64,000 bases of DNA, taken from positions 62,001-126,000 of the forward strand of contig NZ_CP035088.1 in assembly GCF_004786035.1 (NCBI RefSeq). The letters run 5' to 3'. The notes beneath the pieces were generated by a model that worked only from the letters and a program-made list of their open reading frames with translations, was not told the origin of the DNA and made no database searches. Shown here piece after piece: positions 46,494 to 55,611 of this stretch. The first letter of the stretch is position 1. Each line of letters starts with the position of its first letter. A program made the translations under genes and the position numbers. Source of the stretch: Pseudomonas viciae (GTDB lineage: Bacteria; Pseudomonadota; Gammaproteobacteria; Pseudomonadales; Pseudomonadaceae).

Positions 46494-47344
46494 AACGGCG
46501 CTTCTCCCTGCCAAAACTCCGCTGTCAAACGCACCCGTTCAAAATGTTCGTCGGGGCTTTCGCCGGAGCGCGCCTGCCAGTGGGACGCCAGCGAATGGGC
46601 TGGCGCTTGCAGGCTCTGGGTCAGCAAAAACGCCAGCTGTTCCGGCGCCTGCCAGTTCCACACCTGCGCCTGGTTGAGCGTGGTGCGTAACCACCCGTCC
46701 GGGTCCTGCCGCTCGGCGAGTTTGGCGTAGACCTGGACATGCTCAGCTAGCAGAAAACGCCGTGCATTGATCAGACGGGTTTCCATGGTTTGCCATGGGG
46801 GAGCAGGTGCCTGTAGCCAAGGCGGCGAATCAGGTACCGGATGCTTGTCTGGGCACGGGTTATCGGTGCTTTCCCAGCCCGTACCCTGCCAATAGCACAC
46901 ACTGATCGCCGGCCCGAGATAGGCCGGATAGGCTTCCACAGGCAGATACTTGAGCGCCCGGGCCAATACGCGATTGTCATGGAAGCGATACAGCGCCTGA
47001 TGGGGGGGCTTCCCGATGATTAATCGCTCACGCCAGTGTTCCACCAGCATGGGCAGATACCCTTTGGGAACGCTGGCAAGCCACCCCCAATGGCTGTATG
47101 GCCGCTTGAGCAGTTTGTTGATGTTTCTATCGTTGGGCTGATCGAAGGTGAAGACAAACGGGCCTGCATCATCGAGGTCAGCGACCGTGGTCTGGCCGTA
47201 GACACTCAGGTACTTATCGGGACGGCTGCTCTCCAGCAATGTCTGGCGCATCGGGCGCTCATTCTCGCAGTCCAGCACGATGCACAACGCGTGGCCGAGG
47301 CGATGCTGTTCGATCAACCATTGATGAGGGAGCGAGTGAGTCAT
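46490..47344 (-). CDS. DUF4123 effector chaperone/adaptor
   Basis: 284 residues. DUF4123 features are seen in the N-terminal half: ALCIVLDCENERPMRQTLLE, GPFVFTFDQPN and HWGWLASVP, FHDNRVLARALKYL. Such proteins load a cognate effector onto VgrG. The ATG at 47344 overlaps the vgrG stop by four bases, and its own stop overlaps the lipoprotein start, so the cassette is fully coupled. It should serve the lipase two genes on. Confidence 0.85.
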   Translation of the reverse strand: MTHSLPHQWLIEQHRLGHALCIVLDCENERPMRQTLLESSRPDKYLSVYGQTTVADLDDAGPFVFTFDQPNDRNINKLLKRPYSHWGWLASVPKGYLPMLVEHWRERLIIGKPPHQALYRFHDNRVLARALKYLPVEAYPAYLGPAISVCYWQGTGWESTDNPCPDKHPVPDSPPWLQAPAPPWQTMETRLINARRFLLAEHVQVYAKLAERQDPDGWLRTTLNQAQVWNWQAPEQLAFLLTQSLQAPAHSLASHWQARSGESPDEHFERVRLTAEFWQGEAPL

Positions 47345-49410
47345 GCGGCTGCGGCTCCTGTTGGACAGATACCTTCGCAACAGGCCTTGCAGACCGGACA
47401 GAAGTCCAATCCCACGGCTTTACTGACCGTCATCAGGGCACGCTGAGTGGGGGCGAACACTGGGGGCGGATTCAGCAGCGCAGCCAAGGAGGCTGTTGAT
47501 TCAGGTTTCAATGACGAGGCTCTGGTGCCTGACAATGGGGTACCGCCGATCTGGATTTCACTGCTGCTGTGGATACCGCTGTGATCGATCACAAGGTGCT
47601 GGCCCCCTGCACTCAAACTGAGGGTTGCACCTGCCTGGAGGACCAGATGAGCACCTGCCTTGATATGCACTTGCTGGCCAGCCTCGACGACTAGCGTTTG
47701 CTCGACGCTGGTGTGGCGGTTGGCCACTCGCAGGTAGTCGTTGCCGTCGACCTGGGTTGTGCGATCGGCAGCCGTGGTCCGATGCTCTTCTGCTTGCAGT
47801 ACGGTAATGCTGTTGCCCTTGATGGTTTCCCGACGCTCGTTGCCCACCACCAGACGACTGTCGTTTTCTATCTTCTGCTCCATGTCACGCTGGGCGCGCA
47901 GGTAGATCAGTTCCTGACCTGCGCGGTCTTCCAGATGCAATTCATTGAAGCCTTCGCCTGGTGAGCTGCGAGAACGGAACACCGTGCGGCTTTTGTGGGC
48001 AGGCAAGGGATAGGGCAAAGGGTTGGCGCTATTGGTCAGGCATCCGCTGATCAAGGGCTTATCGGGATCGCCTTCCATGAAGGACACCAGCACTTCCATG
48101 CCTACTCTTGGGATCGTGACACCGCCGTAGCCGTTGCCTGCCCAACTGGATGCGACGCGCAACCAGCAACTGCTGCCGTCATCGAAGTGGCCCGAGCGGT
48201 CCCAGAAAAACCTGACCTTGACCCGGCCATAGGCGTCGCAGTGAATGTCTTCGCCTTCAGGCCCCGTGACGATTGCTGTTTGGCTGCCCGATATGCGTGG
48301 TTTTTGGTAAGCCCGCTGCGAGCGAAAGATTGCATCCCAGGGCGTGGCCACGAAAGTATTGCGGTAGCCCTGATGGAAGCGGTCATTCTGTGCGTCAGTG
48401 TCGATGCTGGTACTTTCTTCCAGCACCTGCGGCTGTTTGCCTTCGTGCTGCACTTCGGTCAGCAGCCATAGATCATTCCACTCTTGGCGAGGGTGTTCAC
48501 TCAATGGCAGGAAATGTCCCGTTGCCAGTTCCGGCTGATCACTCCTGCCTTCGGCCTGGCGGTAGTCGGCGCGATGGCGCTCCAGGGCCCGCCGAGTCAT
48601 TAACTTGCCGCGATTTTCCTGGGTAAACCCGCCGGGAAAATCATAGGCCTCCAAGTCTGGTCGAAATTCGTCGATGTCTGGTTTACAGGCATTCTCCAGG
48701 AGAAACGTTGCCTTCTTGAAATCGTAATCACGGCGAGTGACTCGGCTGGTCCGAGTCTCCAGCCGCAGGCCAAAACGCTGGATAACCGGCTCGTCGCAAA
48801 CCATACCGCTGTCGTGTTTATAAACGGTGGAGCGGTCAAGTTTTGGAAATACGGTCTGGTCATCGCCAAAGACCAGGTGGTGGCCTGAACCATCGTGCTG
48901 AAAATGATAGTGCATACCTTCTTCGTGACAGAGGCGCTCGATGAAGTGCAAGTCAGATTCGTGGTACTGCACACAGTAGTCACGCGGCGGATAATGCTCA
49001 CTCAATTGGAAGCGATGAGTATCGGTGAAAATGCCATGTTCCTTAAGGATCAATGTGATGATCTGCGGAACACTGACGTGCTGAAAAATACGTTGATTGG
49101 TGCGGTGTTTCAAATAAGCCAGTTGTGGCACTAGCTGAATTTTGTAACGAGTTAAATATGTGCCGGGATCATTCTGTATAACGTGATAAATCAACCCGTG
49201 AACGCCGCGGTCTTGTTGATTTAACGCAAGAAACGCCGGCTTGTTTAACAGGCGTTCAAGATCCATATCCCTCCGTTCGCTGACGAGTTCAATATCGAAT
49301 GAATAGGGTGTGCTAATGGCTTCGTATCCTTTGAAGCGCAAAACTTTGAGATCATGTTTTAGGTCGGCAATCTTGAGGCGAAAGTTAGAGCGATCAATGG
49401 TGTGGGACAT
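47341..49410 (-). CDS. vgrG: Type VI secretion tip protein VgrG
   Basis: 689 residues. gp27-like N-terminal part (YEAISTPYSFDIELVSERRD onward), then the gp5-like OB fold (GPEGEDIHCDAYGRVKVRFF, WLRVASSWAGNGYGG, PRVGMEVLVSFMEGDPDKP), then a helical needle. There is no large effector extension, only a ~60-residue tail ending in a cluster of Cys (CPVCKACCEGIC). It forms the puncturing tip of the T6SS tail. AAGGA is nine bases before the ATG. First gene of the effector cassette; divergent from tssA. Confidence 0.95.
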   Translation of the reverse strand: MSHTIDRSNFRLKIADLKHDLKVLRFKGYEAISTPYSFDIELVSERRDMDLERLLNKPAFLALNQQDRGVHGLIYHVIQNDPGTYLTRYKIQLVPQLAYLKHRTNQRIFQHVSVPQIITLILKEHGIFTDTHRFQLSEHYPPRDYCVQYHESDLHFIERLCHEEGMHYHFQHDGSGHHLVFGDDQTVFPKLDRSTVYKHDSGMVCDEPVIQRFGLRLETRTSRVTRRDYDFKKATFLLENACKPDIDEFRPDLEAYDFPGGFTQENRGKLMTRRALERHRADYRQAEGRSDQPELATGHFLPLSEHPRQEWNDLWLLTEVQHEGKQPQVLEESTSIDTDAQNDRFHQGYRNTFVATPWDAIFRSQRAYQKPRISGSQTAIVTGPEGEDIHCDAYGRVKVRFFWDRSGHFDDGSSCWLRVASSWAGNGYGGVTIPRVGMEVLVSFMEGDPDKPLISGCLTNSANPLPYPLPAHKSRTVFRSRSSPGEGFNELHLEDRAGQELIYLRAQRDMEQKIENDSRLVVGNERRETIKGNSITVLQAEEHRTTAADRTTQVDGNDYLRVANRHTSVEQTLVVEAGQQVHIKAGAHLVLQAGATLSLSAGGQHLVIDHSGIHSSSEIQIGGTPLSGTRASSLKPESTASLAALLNPPPVFAPTQRALMTVSKAVGLDFCPVCKACCEGICPTGAAAA

Positions 49411-49805
49411 CTGTTGGTCCTTGGGCTGTGGCTGTGACTCTTGGTCATATTGAAGCAGGCCTGGCGGGGGAAAATATCTATGACTGCAAAAAAAGAAAAG
49501 GATGTAGGATTTTTCTTCGGAGTAAAAGTGCGGTTGAGTATGAAACAGTTTGAAGTGATTTCCAGTGGATGGATGATGTGTCCAAACTTTACGAGAACGG
49601 CATGGTTTCGGAAGTTTCTGAGGGTGAGGTTTTTTTCGTAAAAGGAGAAATTTCCTACTTTTTTATTTGCCAAACTTTGGCATTCTTTGCGGCGTTCGGA
49701 TGTTGAGTTGTGGTGTAAGTTTCTATTTGTAAGTTAATTTTTACCTTGAGTAACTATGCCTCCGAACGACCAAGTCATAAGCCAAATTTATTTACAGGAT
49801 CGTGA
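49411..49805. other. AT-rich divergent control region between vgrG and tssA
   Basis: A stretch of 395 bases, clearly richer in A+T than the flanks, with no supported gene. Two dyads stand out: TGCCAAA-C-TTTGGCA at 49668-49682 and the wide pair CGTTCGGA (49693-49700) / TCCGAACG (49761-49768). It must contain the promoters of both the secretion operon and the effector cassette; I could not fix the exact boxes. Confidence 0.6.
49668..49682. promoter_or_regulatory. Perfect 7-1-7 palindrome, possible operator
   Basis: TGCCAAACTTTGGCA has seven-base arms around one central base. It lies 124 bases before the tssA start and about 260 before vgrG. A protein-binding site is a reasonable guess; the binder is unknown. 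Confidence 0.4.
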
Positions 49806-51362
49806 ATGTCGTATTCCGGAAAACTGTCCGCCTATTATTTGGCTCTCGCCAAATCGCCCGTTTCCAAGGAGCGTTTTGCGGGTACGGACGTCCGTTTTTC
49901 AAACGAATACGAAGCTTTGGAAAGCGAGCTGGGCAAAGCCCTGTCGATGCATGAAAGCGGTCAGGTCGACTGGCTGAAGGTCCTTGAGCAAAGTGAAGCG
50001 CTGTTGCGCACTCAGTCGAAAGATCTGCGAGTGGCAGCCTGGCTGACGTGGGCTTTGTACCAGCGTGAATCCTTCCAGGGGTTGTTAGCCGGTCTCGGTC
50101 TCTTGCAGCATTTGTGCAAAAACCACTGGTCCGAGATCTATCCAGCCAAGGCACGAACCCGTGCCGCCAGCATCAATTGGCTGATACCGCGCCTTGAGCG
50201 GGCGTTGAGCGATGATGTTGCGATCAAGGAGCAGTTACCGTTGTTCCGTCATCTGGCGCAGCAACTTGACGGTCTCGATGCCGTCTGCACCGCCCATTTG
50301 GGTGATGATGCCCCTCTGTTGTTACCGCTGTCCCGGCGATTCATCAACATGATCCAGCGCGTCACCGACAGCCAGCCACAAACCGGCCCCGTTGGGACGG
50401 TAGTGGCTCAGGTGAAGCAGGCAGCCACTCAACTGTTCACTCCCGGTGCGCCGATCGAAAACGAAAAAGAGGCCCATAAGGCCCTGCGTGCCCAGCAGGA
50501 AGGGGCGCGTCCGCTATGCGCCTGGTGGCTCAAACAAAAAGCCACTGACGTTCGCGCCCTGCGCCTCAATCGTACCTTGCTCTGGTTGGCTATCGACGTT
50601 ATGCCCGAGCGCAATGCCGAACAGATAACCCTGCTGCGTGGGCTGCCGACGGACAAGCTCAAGGCGTATCAGGACACCCTCCAACAGGGCAACTACGCGG
50701 ATCTGCTGGTGGAGCTCGAGATCAGCCTGGCGAAGGCCCCCTTCTGGCTCGATGGCCAGAGACTCGCCTGGGAGTGCCTGCAAGGTCTGAACGCCGAGCT
50801 GGCCATGCGGGAGGTGGAAATCCATTTTGCCTTGTTCATCCAGCGCCTGCCGGGTGTTGTCGAACTGCGTTGGCATGACGGTGCGCCGTTCGCGGACCCG
50901 GCCACCCGAGCCTGGATCGCTGCCCAGGTAATGCCTCACCTGCAAAGCCCCGGCGCCGCGCCCAGAGCCGACATTGCCGAGGACGCTACGCCTTGGGAGC
51001 TGGCGCTGGAAGAGGCTCAGTCGATACTGCGCAAAGATGGCCTCAAACCTGCCGTCCAGTTGCTCAGGCAAGGCATGCAACACGTTCACGGCGCCCGCGA
51101 GCGTTTCCTTTGGCGTTTCGCGATGGCTCGCTTGTGCTTCTCAGCCAAGAAATACGAACTCGCCAAGGTTCAGCTCGAGGCCCTCGATCAGACGCTACTA
51201 CACCCGGACCTGAATGCCTGGGAGCCCGAGCTCGGGTTGCAGGTGCTGCATTTGTTGCACAACTGCTGCGAGTTGTTGCCCCAAAACCACGCCGTGCGTG
51301 ATCGCAAGGAAGAGACCTACCGCAGGCTGTGTCACCTCGACCTGGAGCGGGTAATCGAATAG
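49806..51362 (+). CDS. tssA: Type VI secretion protein TssA
   Basis: 518 residues. N-terminal ImpA domain (YYLALAKSPVSKERFAGTDV, then DLRVAAWLTWALYQ and LCKNHWSEIYPAKARTRAA), long middle part and a VasJ-like C-terminus (RFLWRFAMARLCFSAKKYEL). It guides sheath assembly at the baseplate. First gene of the secretion operon; tssB follows after 32 bases. Confidence 0.93.
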   Translation: MSYSGKLSAYYLALAKSPVSKERFAGTDVRFSNEYEALESELGKALSMHESGQVDWLKVLEQSEALLRTQSKDLRVAAWLTWALYQRESFQGLLAGLGLLQHLCKNHWSEIYPAKARTRAASINWLIPRLERALSDDVAIKEQLPLFRHLAQQLDGLDAVCTAHLGDDAPLLLPLSRRFINMIQRVTDSQPQTGPVGTVVAQVKQAATQLFTPGAPIENEKEAHKALRAQQEGARPLCAWWLKQKATDVRALRLNRTLLWLAIDVMPERNAEQITLLRGLPTDKLKAYQDTLQQGNYADLLVELEISLAKAPFWLDGQRLAWECLQGLNAELAMREVEIHFALFIQRLPGVVELRWHDGAPFADPATRAWIAAQVMPHLQSPGAAPRADIAEDATPWELALEEAQSILRKDGLKPAVQLLRQGMQHVHGARERFLWRFAMARLCFSAKKYELAKVQLEALDQTLLHPDLNAWEPELGLQVLHLLHNCCELLPQNHAVRDRKEETYRRLCHLDLERVIE

Positions 51363-51394
51363 GCCCGCGGGCCCCAATTGCAAGGAGAAAAATC

Positions 51395-51898
51395 ATGGCC
51401 CAAGAAGGCTCGGTCGCTCCGAAAGAGCGTATCAACGTCACTTTCAAACCCGCCACCGGTGGGGCTCAGGAAGAAATTGAGCTGCCGCTGAAACTGGTGG
51501 CGATCGGTGACTACACCCGCCGAAAAGATGAACGCAAGATCGAGGAACGTAGGCCCATCGGCATCGACAAGATGACTTTCGACGAGGTGTTGGCCAAGCA
51601 AGAACTGAGCTTGACCCTGAGCGTACCGAGCCGTCTTCAGGAGGAGCACGATACCGGGGAATTGGCCGTGCAACTGCGCCTGAACTCGATGAAGGACTTC
51701 AATCCGACGAGCCTGGTCGATCAAGTTCCAGAGCTCAAGAAATTGATGGAGCTGCGCGATGCGTTGGTAGCACTCAAGGGCCCGCTGGGCAATGCCCCGG
51801 CGTTTCGCAAAGCCATCGAAGGGGTACTCGCTGACGACGAATCCCGAAGCCGTGTGCTAGATGAGCTAGGCCTGAACACCTCAGCCATGGACGTTTGA
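51395..51898 (+). CDS. tssB: Type VI sheath small subunit TssB
   Basis: 167 residues. Sheath features: VAPKERINVTFKPATG, LPLKLVAIGDYT, DKMTFDEVLAKQELSLTLSV and the C-terminal helix (LMELRDALVALKGPLGNAPAFR). The ATG at 51395 has AAGGAG eight bases upstream. It pairs with TssC to form the contractile sheath that ClpV recycles. Confidence 0.97.
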   Translation: MAQEGSVAPKERINVTFKPATGGAQEEIELPLKLVAIGDYTRRKDERKIEERRPIGIDKMTFDEVLAKQELSLTLSVPSRLQEEHDTGELAVQLRLNSMKDFNPTSLVDQVPELKKLMELRDALVALKGPLGNAPAFRKAIEGVLADDESRSRVLDELGLNTSAMDV

Positions 51899-51923
51899 TT
51901 CACTCAGTCAAGGAAGCCGACAC

Positions 51924-53399
51924 ATGAGTACCCCTGCTGCACAGCAACAGACCCAAGACAATGGCGATTACAGCATTCTTGAAAGCATCATTGCCCAAAC
52001 CCGTTTGACCCCGGACGATGAAGCCTACGACATCGCCAAGCGTGGCGTGTCGGCGTTCATCGAAGAGCTGCTCAAGCCGCAGAACAGCGGCGAGCCGGTC
52101 AAGAAAGCCATGGTTGATCGCATGATCGCTGAGATCGATGCCAAGCTCAGTCGTCAGGTGGATGAGATCCTCCATCACCCGGAGTTTCAGGCGTTGGAGT
52201 CGGCTTGGCGCGGTTTGCAATTGCTGGTTGAACGCACCAACTTCCGCGAAAACATCAAGATTGAAATGCTCAACGTCTCCAAGAGCGATCTGCTGGACGA
52301 CTTCGAGGACTCACCGGAAGTCATGCAGTCGGGTTTATACAAGCATATCTACACGGCTGAATACGGCCAGTTCGGCGGGCAACCGGTGGGTGCGATTATC
52401 GCTAATTACTTTATGTCCCCAAGCTCGCCAGACGTGAAGTTGATGCAGTACGTGTCCAAAGTCGCCTGCATGTCCCATGCGCCGTTCATTGCTGCGGCCG
52501 GTCCTAAATTCTTTGGTCTGGAGAGCTTCACCGGCCTGCCGGATCTCAAAGACCTGAAAGACCACTTCGAAGGCCCGCAATTTTCCAAGTGGCAGAGCTT
52601 TCGTCAGTCGGAAGACGCTCGCTACGTAAGCCTGACCGTACCGCGCTTCCTGTTGCGCAACCCATACGATCCGCAAGAGAACCCGGTCAAGTCGTTCGTA
52701 TACAAGGAAACCGTTGCCAACAGTCACGAACATTACCTGTGGGGCAACACTGCGTATGCGTTCGGCACCCGGTTGACCGACAGTTTTGCCAAGTTCCGCT
52801 GGTGCCCGAACATCGTCGGTCCACAAAGCGGTGGCACGGTTGAAGACCTTCCATTGCACCACTTCGAGAGCATGGGGGAAATCGAAACCAAGATTCCTAC
52901 CGAAGTGTTGGTTTCCGATCGCCGCGAATACGAACTGGCCGAGGAAGGCTTCATTTCCCTGTCCATGCGCAAAGGCAGCGATAACGCTGCGTTCTTCTCC
53001 GCCAGCTCAGTGCAGAAGCAGAAATTTTTCGGTACCAGCGCCGAGGACAGGCAAGCAGAGCTGAACTACAAACTTGGCACCCAGCTACCGTACATGATGA
53101 TTGTCAATCGCCTGGCCCATTACTTGAAAGTGCTGCAGCGCGAGCAGTTGGGGTCATGGAAAGAGCGCACGGACCTGGAGCGTGAGCTCAACAACTGGAT
53201 ACGCCAGTACGTGGCTGACCAGGAAAACCCGAATGCCGAAGTCCGTGGCCGTCGTCCGCTGCGTGCGGCCAGGATTGTCGTCAGTGATGTGGAGGGTGAG
53301 CCAGGCTGGTACCGCGTTGGCCTGAACGTACGACCTCACTTCAAGTACATGGGCGCCGATTTCACCCTGTCGTTGGTTGGCAAACTGGACAAGGCATAA
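51924..53399 (+). CDS. tssC: Type VI sheath large subunit TssC
   Basis: 491 residues, the usual length. Family segments LESAWRGLQLLVERTNFREN, YGQFGGQPVGAIIANY, FIAAAGPKFFGLESFTGLPD and RGRRPLRAARIVVSDVEGEPG near the end. It forms the sheath with TssB, whose gene ends 25 bases upstream. Confidence 0.98.
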   Translation: MSTPAAQQQTQDNGDYSILESIIAQTRLTPDDEAYDIAKRGVSAFIEELLKPQNSGEPVKKAMVDRMIAEIDAKLSRQVDEILHHPEFQALESAWRGLQLLVERTNFRENIKIEMLNVSKSDLLDDFEDSPEVMQSGLYKHIYTAEYGQFGGQPVGAIIANYFMSPSSPDVKLMQYVSKVACMSHAPFIAAAGPKFFGLESFTGLPDLKDLKDHFEGPQFSKWQSFRQSEDARYVSLTVPRFLLRNPYDPQENPVKSFVYKETVANSHEHYLWGNTAYAFGTRLTDSFAKFRWCPNIVGPQSGGTVEDLPLHHFESMGEIETKIPTEVLVSDRREYELAEEGFISLSMRKGSDNAAFFSASSVQKQKFFGTSAEDRQAELNYKLGTQLPYMMIVNRLAHYLKVLQREQLGSWKERTDLERELNNWIRQYVADQENPNAEVRGRRPLRAARIVVSDVEGEPGWYRVGLNVRPHFKYMGADFTLSLVGKLDKA

Positions 53400-53407
53400 G
53401 CGCAGTC

Positions 53408-53818
53408 ATGACTTATGGCAGCCTTTTCGAGCGCCTGAATGGCGCAGTCCAAAACCGTGCGGGTATGAGCCGAGAGGTTTGCGTCGTGACATCCGTGGCT
53501 GCTCACCTGGCCAAGATGCTCAGCACCCGCGCGGGCAGCGTGCAGACTTTATCCGGTTACGGGTTACCGGATCTCAACGACATGCGCCTTAGCCTGCATG
53601 ACGCCAGGAGTCAGGCCCGGAAGGCAATCGAGACATTCATCGAGTCTTACGAGCCACGCCTCAGGAATGTCTGTGTCGCTTCGTTGCCGAACAATGCCGA
53701 TCAGCTTCGCTTGTCTTTCCGCATCGACGCTTTGCTGGATGTGGAGGGGATTAAGCGGCAGGTGAGTTTTTCCGCATGCCTGGACGGCAGCGGCCAAGTC
53801 AGGGTCAACCAAGGATAG
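53408..53818 (+). CDS. tssE: Type VI baseplate subunit TssE
   Basis: 136 residues of the gp25 type. SLFERL at the start and LSGYGLPDLNDMRLS near 52-66 fit the family, as does FIESYEPRL. It lies nine bases after tssC. It is a baseplate wedge component that starts sheath growth. Confidence 0.92.
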   Translation: MTYGSLFERLNGAVQNRAGMSREVCVVTSVAAHLAKMLSTRAGSVQTLSGYGLPDLNDMRLSLHDARSQARKAIETFIESYEPRLRNVCVASLPNNADQLRLSFRIDALLDVEGIKRQVSFSACLDGSGQVRVNQG

Positions 53819-53823
53819 CTCCC

Positions 53824-55611
53824 ATGTCGTTCAACCACTATTACCAGAGCGAGTTGACCGCGCTGCGCCAGTTGGGCCGGTGTTTCGCCGAGCGTAACCC
53901 GGCGTTGGCACCGTTTCTGGGGCAGGCTGGGCGGGACCCGGATGTGGAACGTTTGTTGGAGGGGGTCGCGTTTCTGACGGGGCGCCTGCGTCAGAAGCTT
54001 GATGACGAATTGCCGGAGTTGAGCCATTCGTTGATGCACCTGTTGTGGCCGAACTATATGCGGCCACTGCCGGCCTTCAGTATTTTGCAGTTCGATCCCC
54101 TCCAGCGATCCGGACCCGCACTGCGGGTGGAGCGCGATACGCCGGTCGAGAGCAAGCCTGTCCAAGACGTACGTTGCCGTTTTCTGACTTGTTACCAAAC
54201 TGAGGTCCTGGCGTTGGATCTGACTGGGTTGAGTTATTCGGTAAAGGGGGATGGTTCGCTGTTGAGCTTGCGTCTGGAGATGCGCTGCGACGGTCATTTG
54301 GGGGAGTTGCAGTTGAGCCGTTTGCGTCTGCACTTCGCTGGCGAACGGTACATCAGCCAGATGCTCTATCTCAGTCTGTTGCGCAAACTTGAAGGTATCG
54401 AGCTGATCCCTCTGGATGATACGGGCAGCCCCATCAGCGCCGTGGACGGTGCTCCAATGACGTTCCGGCTCTGCGCCGACTGTGTCCAACCGGTAGGGTT
54501 TGCTGAAGAGGAGGCACTAATCCCGTATCCGTTGAATACCTTTCGCGGCTATCGCTACTTGCAGGAGTACTTTGCCTTTCAGGACAAATTCCTGTTCGTC
54601 GACGTCAATGGCCTGGACGTGCTCAACGCTTCACCGCAAGAGGCCCTCAAACAGATGCGTGGTCTGGATCTGCGCTTCGATATTGGCAAGAGCGGCATCC
54701 AGCGGCTGCGTCCAACGCTGGATAATGTGAAGCTCTATTGCACGCCTATCGTCAATTTGTTCAAGCATGACGCGCAGCCAATCCGATTGGATGGCAAGCA
54801 GGACGAGTACCTGCTGCTGCCGGCCAATTACGACCAGGAGCACTGCGGCGTGTTTTGCGTCGAAAGCGTCACTGGCTGGGACCCCGGCGGCCAGGGTAAT
54901 CAGGCCTACGTGCCGTTTGAGTCCTTTGAGCACGACTCAAGCTTCGATGTTCCCCACAGCCGCCCCTATTACAGCGTCCGCCAACGTCCGTCACTGCTGC
55001 ATGGCGGCCTCGACACCTGCCTGGCCTTTGGTGCCCGGAACACTCAGACCTATGAAACCCTGTCGATCGAGCTGATGTGCACCAACCAGAATCTGCCCCG
55101 TCAACTCAAGCCCGGTGAGATCGACCAACCCGCCGAAAAGAGCCCTGAGTCGTTGAGCTTTCGCAACATAGGCTCGGTCACCCCGTGCTTCGCTCCGCCA
55201 ATCAATCAGGACTTCCTCTGGAAGCTGATCAGCAACATGTCACTCAACTATCTGTCGCTGGCTGACGTGAGCGCGCTCAAGGTCATTCTCGAAACCTACG
55301 ATTTTCCGCGCTACTACGACGAGCAGACAGAGAAAGTCAGCAAGCGCTTGCTGGACGGGCTCAAGTCGATCAGGCATCGCCACGTCGACCGGCTGCATCG
55401 CGGGTTGCCGGTTCGCGGCTTGCGCACCGAACTGACCATCGACCCCCAGGGATATATCGGCGAGGGCGATGTGTTCGTTTTTGCTTCGGTTCTTAACGAG
55501 TTTTTTGCGCTTTATGCCAGCCTCAATTCGTACCACGAACTGCGGGTGAACAGCACACAAGGAGAGGTGTACCAATGGACACCGCGTATGGGCCAGCAGC
55601 CGCTTCTATAA
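53824..55611 (+). CDS. tssF: Type VI baseplate subunit TssF
   Basis: 595 residues from the ATG at 53824 (MSFNHYYQSELTALRQLG), six bases after tssE. The N-terminal segment FAERNPALAPFLGQAGRDPD then VERLLEGVAFLTGRLRQKLDDE is diagnostic. With TssG, TssE and TssK it builds the baseplate. Its end overlaps the start of tssG by 37 bases. Confidence 0.96.
   Translation: MSFNHYYQSELTALRQLGRCFAERNPALAPFLGQAGRDPDVERLLEGVAFLTGRLRQKLDDELPELSHSLMHLLWPNYMRPLPAFSILQFDPLQRSGPALRVERDTPVESKPVQDVRCRFLTCYQTEVLALDLTGLSYSVKGDGSLLSLRLEMRCDGHLGELQLSRLRLHFAGERYISQMLYLSLLRKLEGIELIPLDDTGSPISAVDGAPMTFRLCADCVQPVGFAEEEALIPYPLNTFRGYRYLQEYFAFQDKFLFVDVNGLDVLNASPQEALKQMRGLDLRFDIGKSGIQRLRPTLDNVKLYCTPIVNLFKHDAQPIRLDGKQDEYLLLPANYDQEHCGVFCVESVTGWDPGGQGNQAYVPFESFEHDSSFDVPHSRPYYSVRQRPSLLHGGLDTCLAFGARNTQTYETLSIELMCTNQNLPRQLKPGEIDQPAEKSPESLSFRNIGSVTPCFAPPINQDFLWKLISNMSLNYLSLADVSALKVILETYDFPRYYDEQTEKVSKRLLDGLKSIRHRHVDRLHRGLPVRGLRTELTIDPQGYIGEGDVFVFASVLNEFFALYASLNSYHELRVNSTQGEVYQWTPRMGQQPLL

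Noticed and set aside
49441..49641. 66-codon plus-strand frame in the vgrG-tssA gap
   Set aside because: Low-complexity AT-rich sequence without a ribosome site; no similarity recognised.
49359..49673. 104-codon minus-strand frame across the vgrG start
   Set aside because: Overlaps the start of vgrG in another frame and has no recognisable product.
49678..49691. Possible sigma-54 promoter TTGGCATTCTTTGC
   Set aside because: The GG and GC pairs are ten instead of twelve bases apart, so the element would not be read.
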